5,665 bases of DNA from JBBQXY01 sp051004815 (GCA_051004815.1 JBPCJY010000128.1:1-5665); one strand, 5' to 3'; counted from the stretch's first letter, positions 1 through 5,606 are shown. Notes: generated by a model from the sequence alone, not told the origin. A program made the numbers and translations.

Positions 1-9
1 ACTATACAC

Positions 10-32
10 GACGCGGCTCTGTGAGCCGCGTC
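10..32. repeat. perfect GC-rich hairpin (10-bp stem, 3-nt loop)
   Basis: GACGCGGCTC at 10-19 is the exact reverse complement of 23-32, with TGT as the loop. Neither strand has a run of T after the stem, so it is not a clear intrinsic terminator. It lies about 220 bases past the stop of the last minus-strand gene. It may be a terminator or part of a dispersed repeat; the sequence does not decide. Confidence 0.55.
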
Positions 33-64
33 CCGCGGGGAAGGGCTGAGCGGATAGAGTAGGA

Positions 65-81
65 GCGACCCTGGCGGTCGC
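65..81. repeat. short inverted repeat GCGACC/GGTCGC
   Basis: GCGACC (65-70) and GGTCGC (76-81) pair around a 5-nt loop, within the string AGGAGCGACCCTGGCGGTCG. From memory, similar short hairpins with a GGTCGC arm are dispersed in Chloroflexota and cyanobacterial genomes; I could not check that here. No function is assigned. Confidence 0.4.
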
Positions 82-118
82 CCTGGCAAGCATGCTGTGT
101 GGCTTAAGTTGACGCCTA

Positions 119-150
119 AGGGGGCATCACTACATGTAGTGGTGCCCCTT
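119..150. repeat. long hairpin centred on CACTACATGTAGTG; possible 3' end structure of the minus-strand genes
   Basis: The core 128-141 is a perfect 14-bp palindrome. Pairing continues outward to 119/150 with two G-T pairs (127/142 and 120/149), giving a 16-bp stem with essentially no loop. It lies about 100 bases downstream of the stop codon at 251. It could block or end transcription of the minus-strand genes, but no T-run follows it, so a terminator call would be weak. Confidence 0.5.
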
Positions 151-193
151 GTGGGCATCAGGCGCGGTGGGCATCAGGGTGTGGGCATCAGGC
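151..193. repeat. three tandem copies of GTGGGCATCAGG
   Basis: GTGGGCATCAGG occurs at 151-162, 167-178 and 181-192, with start-to-start spacing of 16 and 14 bases. A fourth copy of the 8-base core GGGCATCA is at 122-129, inside the left arm of the adjacent hairpin. The units are too short and too close together to be CRISPR. They could be leftovers of hairpin duplication or iterated binding sites; neither has other support. Confidence 0.55.
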
Positions 194-250
194 AGGTTTC
201 AGGATAAGCTCTTAGTATTGTTTATAATTCGCCACTGGCCACATTGATGG

Positions 251-637
251 CTAATTGACGCGCAACATTCTATTGGCGGCCCCATCGCGCCGCACGCGCC
301 GTCCTTGCCGTATCTGCTGAGCGGAGAAGCGATCTTTCTGCGCCTCCAATTTAATGAGCGGGAAAGGGCGATGGAATTGCTGGTCAAACTGTTCGGCTTT
401 TTCCTCAGAAAATTGTGCGCGTTTGTCGAAGGAGACGGCCAGGATTTCACGTTTCTCTTCATCTGAGATGGCCGTCAAAAGCAGGTAGGCCAGGGTAAAT
501 TCTGGTTTTCCCTGCTCCGCGTAGGCCAACGCACAGGTCAGAGCATCAGCACCTTGTGCGATATTCTGCTGGGCCTGGACGGTAAAAACATCATTTTTGA
601 GCAACGAGGCATATAAATCCACAAAGGGACTGGGCAT
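251..637 (-). CDS. hypothetical protein, 128 aa, helical, with basic C-terminal tail
   Basis: I do not recognise this protein. The ATG at 637-635 has a strong ribosome-binding site (GAGGAG, 6 nt upstream), which is the main evidence that it is real; the frame ends in TAG at 253-251. The product has no signal peptide or membrane segment and looks mostly helical. There is a hydrophobic patch near residues 48-56, an acidic and glutamine-rich middle (58-88), and a basic tail (about 109-127) rich in arginine. One cysteine, at residue 35. It follows the second membrane glycosyltransferase after an 85-base gap that holds a promoter candidate, so it may be transcribed alone or read through from the glycosyltransferase genes. 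Nothing in the sequence links it to glycosylation. A cytoplasmic protein is most likely; no function is proposed. Confidence 0.72.
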   Translation of the reverse strand: MPSPFVDLYASLLKNDVFTVQAQQNIAQGADALTCALAYAEQGKPEFTLAYLLLTAISDEEKREILAVSFDKRAQFSEEKAEQFDQQFHRPFPLIKLEAQKDRFSAQQIRQGRRVRRDGAANRMLRVN

Positions 638-643
638 GATAAA

Positions 644-649
644 CTCCTC
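644..649 (-). promoter_or_regulatory. ribosome-binding site of the 128-aa gene
   Basis: On the minus strand GAGGAG sits 6 nt before the ATG at 637. It is a near-consensus Shine-Dalgarno sequence and fixes this start. Confidence 0.8.
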
Positions 650-679
650 ATATATGTATCAGTAATCACCTGTAATAGT

Positions 680-709
680 ATCATATTGCTTTTGGTTAGT
701 GCCGCGCAA
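680..709 (-). promoter_or_regulatory. candidate sigma-70 type promoter for the 128-aa gene
   Basis: On the minus strand TTGCGC (709-704) and TATGAT (685-680) are separated by 18 bases, in the gap between the glycosyltransferase stop and the 128-aa gene. Both hexamers are one to two bases off consensus. AT-rich gaps often give such matches by chance, so this is tentative. Confidence 0.35.
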
Positions 710-722
710 CAGTATTGCACCT

Positions 723-2531
723 TTAGCGCGTCGCGTAGAGCCGTATCGCCACGCTTTTTGTCACGATTTGTGTGATAAAGCGGTAGTGGGTATCCAGCCA
801 GTGTTGGGCGGTGTTGGCTTGCGCGACCGTGGTACTGGTGGAGAGGCGACCGGTGATAAAGAAGATGCGCGGATGGTGTGCTCCAAAGTCGGCCAAAGCT
901 CTGGGGTCAACGGCGAGTTGTGTATTGCCCTGATGATTGGTCAGGTCGTATTGCACCCAGGGAAATGAGCCGGGGGAGTCGGCGGTAAAGTGGGCGGCAC
1001 TGGGATAGGCGGTGAGATAATATTCAATCCCCAACTGGCAACCCTGGCTATTGTCGAAGCAGACCAATCCATCATTGGCCTGATACTGGTGCTCTAGCCA
1101 GAAGGTCGTCACGTTCCAATCTTCGACCTGTGTCTGCTGGTAGTACAGTGGCACGTAGTGCAGCGTGAGCAACAGCAAAGCAATTGTTAATGAGGCTTGG
1201 AGGATGGGGTATAGGGTTGAGCCCATGGCCTTGCCAGTCCCTTCCACGGTCCCGCCCATGCTCCCCGCCCCAGGGTACCCGCGAGGGGTACCCCTCGCGG
1301 GTACCCTGGGGTTGGGGGAGGTACCTCCGCTTAGGACGGCTATGCCCAAGCCTACTAACAGCATAAATGGTGGTACGATGGTTACAAGGTAGCGGCTGGA
1401 AAAGAGGCGGATGGGTCCCTGGGAAATGACGTAGCTCAAGACTAAGGGTACGATGAGCCAGCATACGAGCGCGAAACCCAGCGGCGATAATTGTTGCAAC
1501 CGTTCTATACGTTCGTCTTGAAGGCTATTGACGGGAGAAACACGGCTGAGCAGGTGTTTTCCCCAGGAACGATAGGCTATTGCCGCGACAAATAGTCCTA
1601 GCACAATCATAGCCAGCAGCAGGTAGAGGTAGATTCTGCTATTCGCGCAGATGGTGAGGAAGAGTAGATAGAGATCTATGGGATGTGGGATAGGCAGCCA
1701 ACCTGTCTTTGAGCCATGGCGACTGGCGTAGATCAGCGGGACATCCAGCACGAGGATACTGACGAGCGTGATAAGAGCATTGCGGAACTGCTGACGCACA
1801 TTTGTGCGCCAAGGGCTGGGCAGCAGGCATAGGCCGCTAAAGGCCGTAGCTTGCGCCGCCAAAATGAGGAAGCTGAATAATTGGCTATAGATAGCTACTA
1901 ACATGGCAATACCGAAACAGACCCACCAGTGTTTCTGGCGCGATTGTGTCGTCATAATGGTGAAGAGAGCGTACCAAGCAAAACAAATTAAGAGCAGTTG
2001 TAAGGCATAGGAGCGCGTGTCCTGGGCATAGACCAGTTGGAGGTCATTCAGCAAATAAAGGGCTGCCGCGACAAGTCCGGCTATCATGCCCAAGAAGCGT
2101 CTTCCCAGCAAGAAGATCATCACAGCACTGGCGGCAGCAAATACTGCCGAGGGTGAGCGTACCACGATCTCGGTGGGATGCCAACCTAACAAGGCAGTGA
2201 AGGCTAGCCAGTAATGCATAAAGATGTAATAGAAGGCCATGTTGGGCTGCGTGGCGAAAATAATTTGTAGAAGGACTGACAGAGGCTGGCGTGCGCGTTC
2301 GACGGAGAGTATTTCATCGAACCATAGACTTTGCATGCCTAAGCGGTAGAAGTTGAGGCCGAGAGCAATGCCGCCAATGAGTATGCAAAGTATCCAATAG
2401 TACACGGTAAAAAAGTGGCCAATAGCCGAGAGCTTATGTCGCCATAACGATACTGGCGTTGCTCGTGCGCCATTTATTGGTGTGTCTTTTTCCTCTACTG
2501 CATCGTGCAACTCGCCACTTGCCTGGGTCAT
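723..2531 (-). CDS. GT39/GT-C family membrane glycosyltransferase, downstream paralogue, with palindromic insert
   Basis: Integral membrane glycosyltransferase of the ArnT/PMT-like GT-C superfamily, expected to move a sugar from a polyprenyl-phosphate donor to an acceptor outside the membrane. I chose the ATG at 2531 (602 aa), not the codon at 2621, because AGGAGG lies 6 nt upstream and the added 30 residues are polar, with no counterpart in the paralogue. A first membrane helix at about 42-62 is followed by the acidic catalytic-type motif WFDE (D72, E73). Then come HPTE (about 118-121), YAQDTRSY (168-175) and SSRYLVT (378-384), with roughly 11-12 membrane spans. After the last span, a soluble domain of about 130 residues ends the protein and carries C491 and C498. 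Residues about 402-439 are a Gly/Pro-rich insert absent from the paralogue and contain a palindromic element. Its start overlaps the upstream stop (ATGA), implying translational coupling. Acceptor and sugar are unknown. Confidence 0.9.
   Translation of the reverse strand: MTQASGELHDAVEEKDTPINGARATPVSLWRHKLSAIGHFFTVYYWILCILIGGIALGLNFYRLGMQSLWFDEILSVERARQPLSVLLQIIFATQPNMAFYYIFMHYWLAFTALLGWHPTEIVVRSPSAVFAAASAVMIFLLGRRFLGMIAGLVAAALYLLNDLQLVYAQDTRSYALQLLLICFAWYALFTIMTTQSRQKHWWVCFGIAMLVAIYSQLFSFLILAAQATAFSGLCLLPSPWRTNVRQQFRNALITLVSILVLDVPLIYASRHGSKTGWLPIPHPIDLYLLFLTICANSRIYLYLLLAMIVLGLFVAAIAYRSWGKHLLSRVSPVNSLQDERIERLQQLSPLGFALVCWLIVPLVLSYVISQGPIRLFSSRYLVTIVPPFMLLVGLGIAVLSGGTSPNPRVPARGTPRGYPGAGSMGGTVEGTGKAMGSTLYPILQASLTIALLLLTLHYVPLYYQQTQVEDWNVTTFWLEHQYQANDGLVCFDNSQGCQLGIEYYLTAYPSAAHFTADSPGSFPWVQYDLTNHQGNTQLAVDPRALADFGAHHPRIFFITGRLSTSTTVAQANTAQHWLDTHYRFITQIVTKSVAIRLYATR
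1261..1320. repeat. palindromic element inside the membrane glycosyltransferase gene (44-bp perfect core)
   Basis: Positions 1268-1311 form a perfect, loopless 44-bp palindrome: each 22-base arm begins CCCCAGGGTACCCGCGAGG and the arms meet at the centre of GGTACC (1287-1292). Flanks CTCCCC (1261-1266) and GGGGAG (1315-1320) extend the symmetry with a small bulge. GGTACC occurs at 1274, 1287, 1300 and 1320. The element is read through in frame by the minus-strand gene and encodes the RVPARGTPRGYPGAG stretch. The paralogue has no sequence at this point, so it looks like an insertion. Its 5' half recurs at 3214-3234 with two mismatches. Confidence 0.88.
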
Positions 2532-4243
2532 GAAATTCCTCCTGGGGTTTTCAACACAACGGTGTGTTCTGTCATATATAAACGCACGGTAACGGTGCGT
2601 GTCACAATCTGTGCGATACAATGATACCGGCTATCCAACCATTGTTGCGCTTGTCGCGCTAGTAGCGCGGCCCTGGCATTGGGCAAACGCCCCACAATAA
2701 AAAAGAGACGCGTATGTTTTGCTGCAAAGGTTGCCAGATCAAGCGGGTCAACCGCCGCCTCTGGATGGTCAGAGCGAAAAGTTGTCCAGAAAAATGCTCC
2801 CGGCGCGTCAGAGGTAAAATGGGCGGCACTAGGATAGGCGTGCAGGTAATACTCAACCGCGATCTGACAACCCTGCTCAACCGCGTTATCATAGCAGACC
2901 AGGCCATCCCCGGTCTGATACTGATGCTCCAGCCAGAACGTCGCTGTATTCCAATCCTCCACCTGAGCACTGCTATAATAGAACGGAACAGACTGCAACG
3001 CAAGGAGCAGTAGCCCAAGAGTAAGTACGAGTCGCACGTACCGCCAACGAACAGTGGTGATACCCATGGCAACCAACAACAGCAGTGGCGGCACCGCCGT
3101 CACCAGATAACGCGATGAGAAGAGGCGTATTGATCCTTGCGAGAGCACGAAAGTGACGATGATCGGCACGAACAGCCAGCAGAGAAGTGCTGGGAGGATG
3201 GCCGTCCCCCTCGCCCCAGGGTACCCGCAAGGAGCAATACATTTCAAATAAGGGCACATGTCCCATCCCCGCCACCCCAGGGTACCCTGGGAGCGGGAGA
3301 ACACCCTGGCGAGTGCTGAGCACAAGGTCAGACCACAACAGGCAACTATCATACAGGCATAGATTTTATTTGCTCCGCTTATGGTGAATAGTAACAGGGC
3401 AAGGTCTCTGACATGAGGAACGGGCAACCAATCTGTTTTGGGGGGTTGGAGACTCAGCGGTAGCAGGGGTAGGCACAGGAGGGCAATACAAATGAGGCTC
3501 AGCAGGCCTGCTCGCCATTGCTGACGGGCCTTATAGCGGGAAGCCGGCGAGAGCGACCATATGCCAAAGGTGCAGAGCTGTGCCAATAGCAGGAAAAGGC
3601 TAAACAGGTGCGCATAGAGGGCCAGGGTAGTAGCTATCACAAAACAGAGCCACCAGCGCCATTGTCGTGCCTCGTCCAGGGTCGCATGAAAGAGGGCATA
3701 CCATGCCAGGCAAACGAGCAACAATTGCAAACTATACGAGCGGGCTTGCTGCGCGTAGACGAGTTGGAGGTCATTGAGCAAGTAGAGGCTGGCCGCTACG
3801 ATACCGACAGTGCGTCCTGAGAGGTGCTGCCCCAGTAGAAAAACAACCACGACACTGAGGGCCGCGAAGATTGCTGAAGGGAAGCGCACAACAAACTCGG
3901 TGGGATGCATACCCCACCACGCTGTTACGGCTAACCATGCATGTAACAGGAGGTAGTAAAGTTCCATATTTGGCTCAGGGCCGAAGATGATATGCCACAA
4001 CAGTGGCAATGGTTGTCGCGCCAGTTCCACGGAAAAGGCTTCATCGAACCAGACGCCTGGCACACCAAGCCGATACAGGTTAAGAGCCAGGGCGATGACG
4101 CAGAATAGGATGCATAATAAGCTGTTTGAAGTCAACCATAATCCCAAGCGCAGCTTTTGGTGTAAGTACAATCCCACAGATTCACGTTGGGGAAGTGACA
4201 ACCGTCCACGGGAGGGACGCCCCTTATGGGCAATACTTTTCAA
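2528..4243 (-). CDS. GT39/GT-C family membrane glycosyltransferase, upstream paralogue, with repeat-derived loop
   Basis: Same family and layout as the next gene: first membrane helix, then WFDE (D67, E68), HPTE (113-116), YAQQARSY (163-170), SSRYLVT (376-382), about 11 spans, and a soluble C-terminal domain of about 130 residues with C450 and C459. Predicted role: sugar transfer from a polyprenyl-phosphate donor on the outer membrane face. The start is uncertain. The open frame reaches a TTG at 4294, but that codon forms the -35 box of a promoter candidate and has no ribosome-binding site. I prefer TTG at 4243 (571 aa), preceded 7 nt upstream by AGGTGG; GTG at 4177 is another option. Codons about 318-344 are repeat DNA in a loop between two membrane helices. 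Identity with the next gene is high across the length and highest in the C-terminal domain, indicating tandem duplication. Substrate specificity cannot be inferred. Confidence 0.88.
   Translation of the reverse strand: MKSIAHKGRPSRGRLSLPQRESVGLYLHQKLRLGLWLTSNSLLCILFCVIALALNLYRLGVPGVWFDEAFSVELARQPLPLLWHIIFGPEPNMELYYLLLHAWLAVTAWWGMHPTEFVVRFPSAIFAALSVVVVFLLGQHLSGRTVGIVAASLYLLNDLQLVYAQQARSYSLQLLLVCLAWYALFHATLDEARQWRWWLCFVIATTLALYAHLFSLFLLLAQLCTFGIWSLSPASRYKARQQWRAGLLSLICIALLCLPLLPLSLQPPKTDWLPVPHVRDLALLLFTISGANKIYACMIVACCGLTLCSALARVFSRSQGTLGWRGWDMCPYLKCIAPCGYPGARGTAILPALLCWLFVPIIVTFVLSQGSIRLFSSRYLVTAVPPLLLLVAMGITTVRWRYVRLVLTLGLLLLALQSVPFYYSSAQVEDWNTATFWLEHQYQTGDGLVCYDNAVEQGCQIAVEYYLHAYPSAAHFTSDAPGAFFWTTFRSDHPEAAVDPLDLATFAAKHTRLFFIVGRLPNARAALLARQAQQWLDSRYHCIAQIVTRTVTVRLYMTEHTVVLKTPGGIS
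2538..2543 (-). promoter_or_regulatory. internal ribosome-binding site at the overlap of the two membrane glycosyltransferases
   Basis: On the minus strand AGGAGG lies in the last codons of the upstream gene, 6 nt before the ATG at 2531. The ATG shares bases with the upstream TGA (ATGA, 2531-2528). This fixes the downstream start and is a standard sign of coupled translation. Confidence 0.88.
3214..3291. repeat. split copy of the GGTACC palindromic element inside the upstream glycosyltransferase gene
   Basis: CCCCAGGGTACCCGC at 3214-3228 matches the left arm of the 44-bp palindrome at 1268, and the match runs 21 bases with two mismatches. CCCCAGGGTACCC recurs at 3275-3287 and ends in a perfect 16-bp palindrome (3276-3291). 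Between them lie 46 bases that include the 19-base repeat shared with 4230-4248 and an imperfect dyad around ACATGT. The whole segment is in frame with the minus-strand gene, encoding the loop that includes CPYLKCIAPCGYPGA. Confidence 0.82.
3234..3252. repeat. 19-base direct repeat, copy 1 (GCAATACWTTTCAAATAAG)
   Basis: This copy has A at the variable position and differs by one base from copy 2 at 4230-4248. It lies inside the split palindromic element and in the coding frame, giving the peptide YLKCIA on the minus strand. Confidence 0.75.
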
Positions 4244-4248
4244 ATAAG
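4230..4248. repeat. 19-base direct repeat, copy 2, at the 5' end of the upstream glycosyltransferase gene
   Basis: Matches 3234-3252 in 18 of 19 bases and in the same orientation. Read in the gene's frame it gives YLKSIA, and it contains the preferred TTG start codon (4243). The next gene-ward segment (about 4200-4228) is GC-rich and resembles the flank of copy 1 only loosely (a shared GGACGG string on the minus strand). Confidence 0.75.
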
Positions 4249-4265
4249 CACCACCTGTGTACTGT

Positions 4266-4294
4266 AATATAGGGGTACAATGAATTGCCGCCAA
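4266..4294 (-). promoter_or_regulatory. candidate promoter for the two membrane glycosyltransferases
   Basis: On the minus strand TTGGCG (4294-4289) and TATATT (4271-4266) are spaced by exactly 17 bases. Transcription would begin near 4259, just before AGGTGG (4256-4251) and the TTG at 4243. Promoter, ribosome site and start fit together, and the fit argues against translation from 4294. The leader would be very short. Confidence 0.45.
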
Positions 4295-4388
4295 TTCGCA
4301 TCAAGCGTGGGAGGTTATGCCGTACCCCACCCACGGACGACCACAAGGGTCCCCCCTCCACATCAGCCCCACTCCCGCTTTCACGAGT

Positions 4389-4510
4389 AGGTTTTTGGCA
4401 CCGCGCAGTTCCAGAGCCTGTCATTCTGAACGCAGCGAAGAATCTCCGTGCCACGAGAGGTTCTTCGCTGCGCTCAGAAGGACAAGGCCACCGCGGTGCC
4501 AACAAAACCT
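4389..4510. repeat. nested hairpin repeat (SERSEE-type) between GT2 and GT-C genes
   Basis: The inner stem pairs 4420-4446 with 4457-4483, about 27 bp with two mismatches and a 10-nt loop; its arms contain CGCAGCGAAGAA and TTCTTCGCTGCG. An outer stem pairs TTGGCACCGCG (4395-4405) perfectly with 4492-4502 and continues to 4389/4510 after a 2-nt bulge. The inner part belongs to a dispersed hairpin that yields SERSEE when translated, known to me as common in Chloroflexota and other repeat-rich genomes. It could be a small non-autonomous mobile element, a transcript stabiliser or an attenuator between the genes. There is no coding evidence on either strand. Confidence 0.75.
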
Positions 4511-4580
4511 CCCCGTGCAAGCCCATCCCCGCTCCTACGAGAGTACGAGAGGTCCGCGCCGTTGCCTTAGCTTGCTTACC

Positions 4581-5378
4581 CTATTGCTCTTGCTGTTCAG
4601 GCTTACGGTCGTGTGGCAGGGCTTTTTCTTCGCGATGCCACTTGCGTGCATAGATGAATAGTTCATGGAAAGCGCGTGCTATTACTGCTGGTTTCGCTCC
4701 TGTGGCCCGACCGCTACGACGCGGCAAATGACGCACACCTAATTGTGTATAGGTATAGCCAGCGCGAGTGAATTTGTACAAAATCTCTGTATTGATCATC
4801 GCGCCGCGTGTTTCCAGGGGATGCTCGCGGAAGAATTGGGAGCGATAGAGCTTAAAGGCACAATCGATATCGCGCACATGCAAACCGAAGACGAGACGTA
4901 CCAACATTTTCCAGCCCCAGGCATTCAGTTTACGCAACCATGTATCCTGACGGTCGATGCGATAGCCTAACACAGCGTCATATTCATCGATAAAAGGGAA
5001 GAAACGCTGGAGGTCGTGAATATCAAATTGGCCGTCAGAGTCCATAAAAAAGGCCAGGTCTTTGCTGGCGGACTCAAAGCCACTGACCAGGGCGGCACCG
5101 TAGCCTTGGTTCACCGGATGATTGATAATATGTACACGCGGGTCCTGCGCGGCGATTTCTTCCACAATCGTTCTGGTAGCATCTTTACTGCCATCGTTGA
5201 CAACGATAACTTCAAAATCCTCTACCCATGCAGTCAGGGCAGCAATTACGCCATGGACGGTCGCGGCAATAGCCTCCTCTTCATTGTGGGCCGGCATTAT
5301 CACCGAAAGGCTGTGTGCAAGTTTCAACATCCTACTGTCCACCCCTGACGGCGTTTGATGAATATCGCTGAATGTCAT
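4581..5378 (-). CDS. GT2 family glycosyltransferase, polyprenyl-phosphate-sugar synthase-like
   Basis: Cytoplasmic family 2 glycosyltransferase of 265 aa, resembling dolichyl/polyprenyl-phosphate mannose or glucose synthases that load a nucleotide-sugar onto a lipid phosphate. Seen in order: SVIMPAHNEEE (25-35) opening the Rossmann-like fold, VVNDGSKDAT (59-68), NQGYGAAL (90-97), the metal-binding DSDG (113-116), GYRIDRQDTWLRK (138-150), RDIDCAFKLYR (169-179), TEIL (197-200) and the basic PRRSGRATG (219-227). It lacks the C-terminal membrane helices found in some bacterial members, so it is the soluble DPM1-like form, perhaps membrane-associated through its basic C-terminal region. The ATG at 5378 has a modest AGGAAA site; an ATG at 5330 (codon 17) with GGGGTGG upstream is an alternative, and both keep the whole catalytic domain. 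Lying ahead of two GT-C enzymes, it probably makes their lipid-linked donor. The sugar is not predictable. Confidence 0.92.
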   Translation of the reverse strand: MTFSDIHQTPSGVDSRMLKLAHSLSVIMPAHNEEEAIAATVHGVIAALTAWVEDFEVIVVNDGSKDATRTIVEEIAAQDPRVHIINHPVNQGYGAALVSGFESASKDLAFFMDSDGQFDIHDLQRFFPFIDEYDAVLGYRIDRQDTWLRKLNAWGWKMLVRLVFGLHVRDIDCAFKLYRSQFFREHPLETRGAMINTEILYKFTRAGYTYTQLGVRHLPRRSGRATGAKPAVIARAFHELFIYARKWHREEKALPHDRKPEQQEQ

Positions 5379-5455
5379 GCTTGTATTTCCTGATCGCTCT
5401 TTCTCCGCTTCAAGCCGAAACTATTGCACGGGCCAATATTGTACGCGATAGCATT

Positions 5456-5461
5456 ATTATA
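5456..5461 (-). promoter_or_regulatory. candidate -10 box (TATAAT) upstream of the GT2 gene
   Basis: A perfect TATAAT on the minus strand, 77 bases before the ATG at 5378. The hexamer 17 bases further upstream (5484-5479) is a poor -35 match, which would fit an activator-dependent promoter or a chance -10. Confidence 0.45.
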
Positions 5462-5473
5462 AACGAAGAACGA

Positions 5474-5497
5474 GTTGGCATTTTTACTTGTGCCAAC
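5474..5497. promoter_or_regulatory. dyad GTTGGCA-N10-TGCCAAC overlapping the putative -35 region
   Basis: Perfect 7-bp arms (5474-5480 and 5491-5497) flank a 10-base AT-rich spacer. The dyad covers the -35 position implied by the TATAAT at 5461-5456, which is where a repressor or activator could bind. No regulator family is recognisable from it. Confidence 0.4.
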
Positions 5498-5560
5498 GAT
5501 ACCTCCCGTCAAAACAATAAATAACCCTGTTCATAAGAAACGTACACAGTATAGCACCTG

Positions 5561-5585
5561 TAACGCGAGTAGGAAAAACGCGTTA
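5561..5585. repeat. dyad TAACGCG-N11-CGCGTTA
   Basis: Perfect 7-bp inverted arms at 5561-5567 and 5579-5585. Located about 180 bases upstream of the GT2 gene, with no coding sequence nearby. It could be a distal operator or a hairpin ending a neighbouring transcript; there is no T-run. Confidence 0.35.
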
Positions 5586-5606
5586 TATCGTTAGTGGGCG
5601 GTGGCA

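Noticed and set aside
122..193. Possible CRISPR array from the GGGCATCA copies
   Set aside because: Units are 8-12 bases with gaps of only a few bases and there are no cas genes.
699..968. Plus-strand 89-residue frame opposite the 3' end of the membrane glycosyltransferase
   Set aside because: It is the antisense shadow of a well-supported coding region; no ribosome-binding site or recognisable domain.
1165..1392. Plus-strand short frames over the palindromic insert
   Set aside because: A perfect palindrome stays open on both strands automatically; the rest is antisense to the glycosyltransferase and has no independent support.
2532..2621. Extension of the downstream glycosyltransferase to a start at 2621
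   Set aside because: It would overlap the upstream gene by over 90 bases, has no ribosome-binding site, and the paralogue has nothing similar; the ATG at 2531 with AGGAGG is far better supported.
3214..3291. Disruption of the upstream glycosyltransferase by the repeat (pseudogene)
   Set aside because: The frame stays open through the element and the conserved motifs before and after it are intact and in phase.
4224..4526. Minus-strand 100-residue frame in the same gap
   Set aside because: It consists of repeat DNA plus an overlap with the 5' end of the membrane gene, and reads as low-complexity translation of the hairpin.
4285..4661. Two plus-strand open frames across the GT2 to GT-C gap and the GT2 3' end
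   Set aside because: They run through the hairpin repeat (giving SERSEE-type peptide) and over the antisense of the GT2 gene; no ribosome-binding site or family motif.
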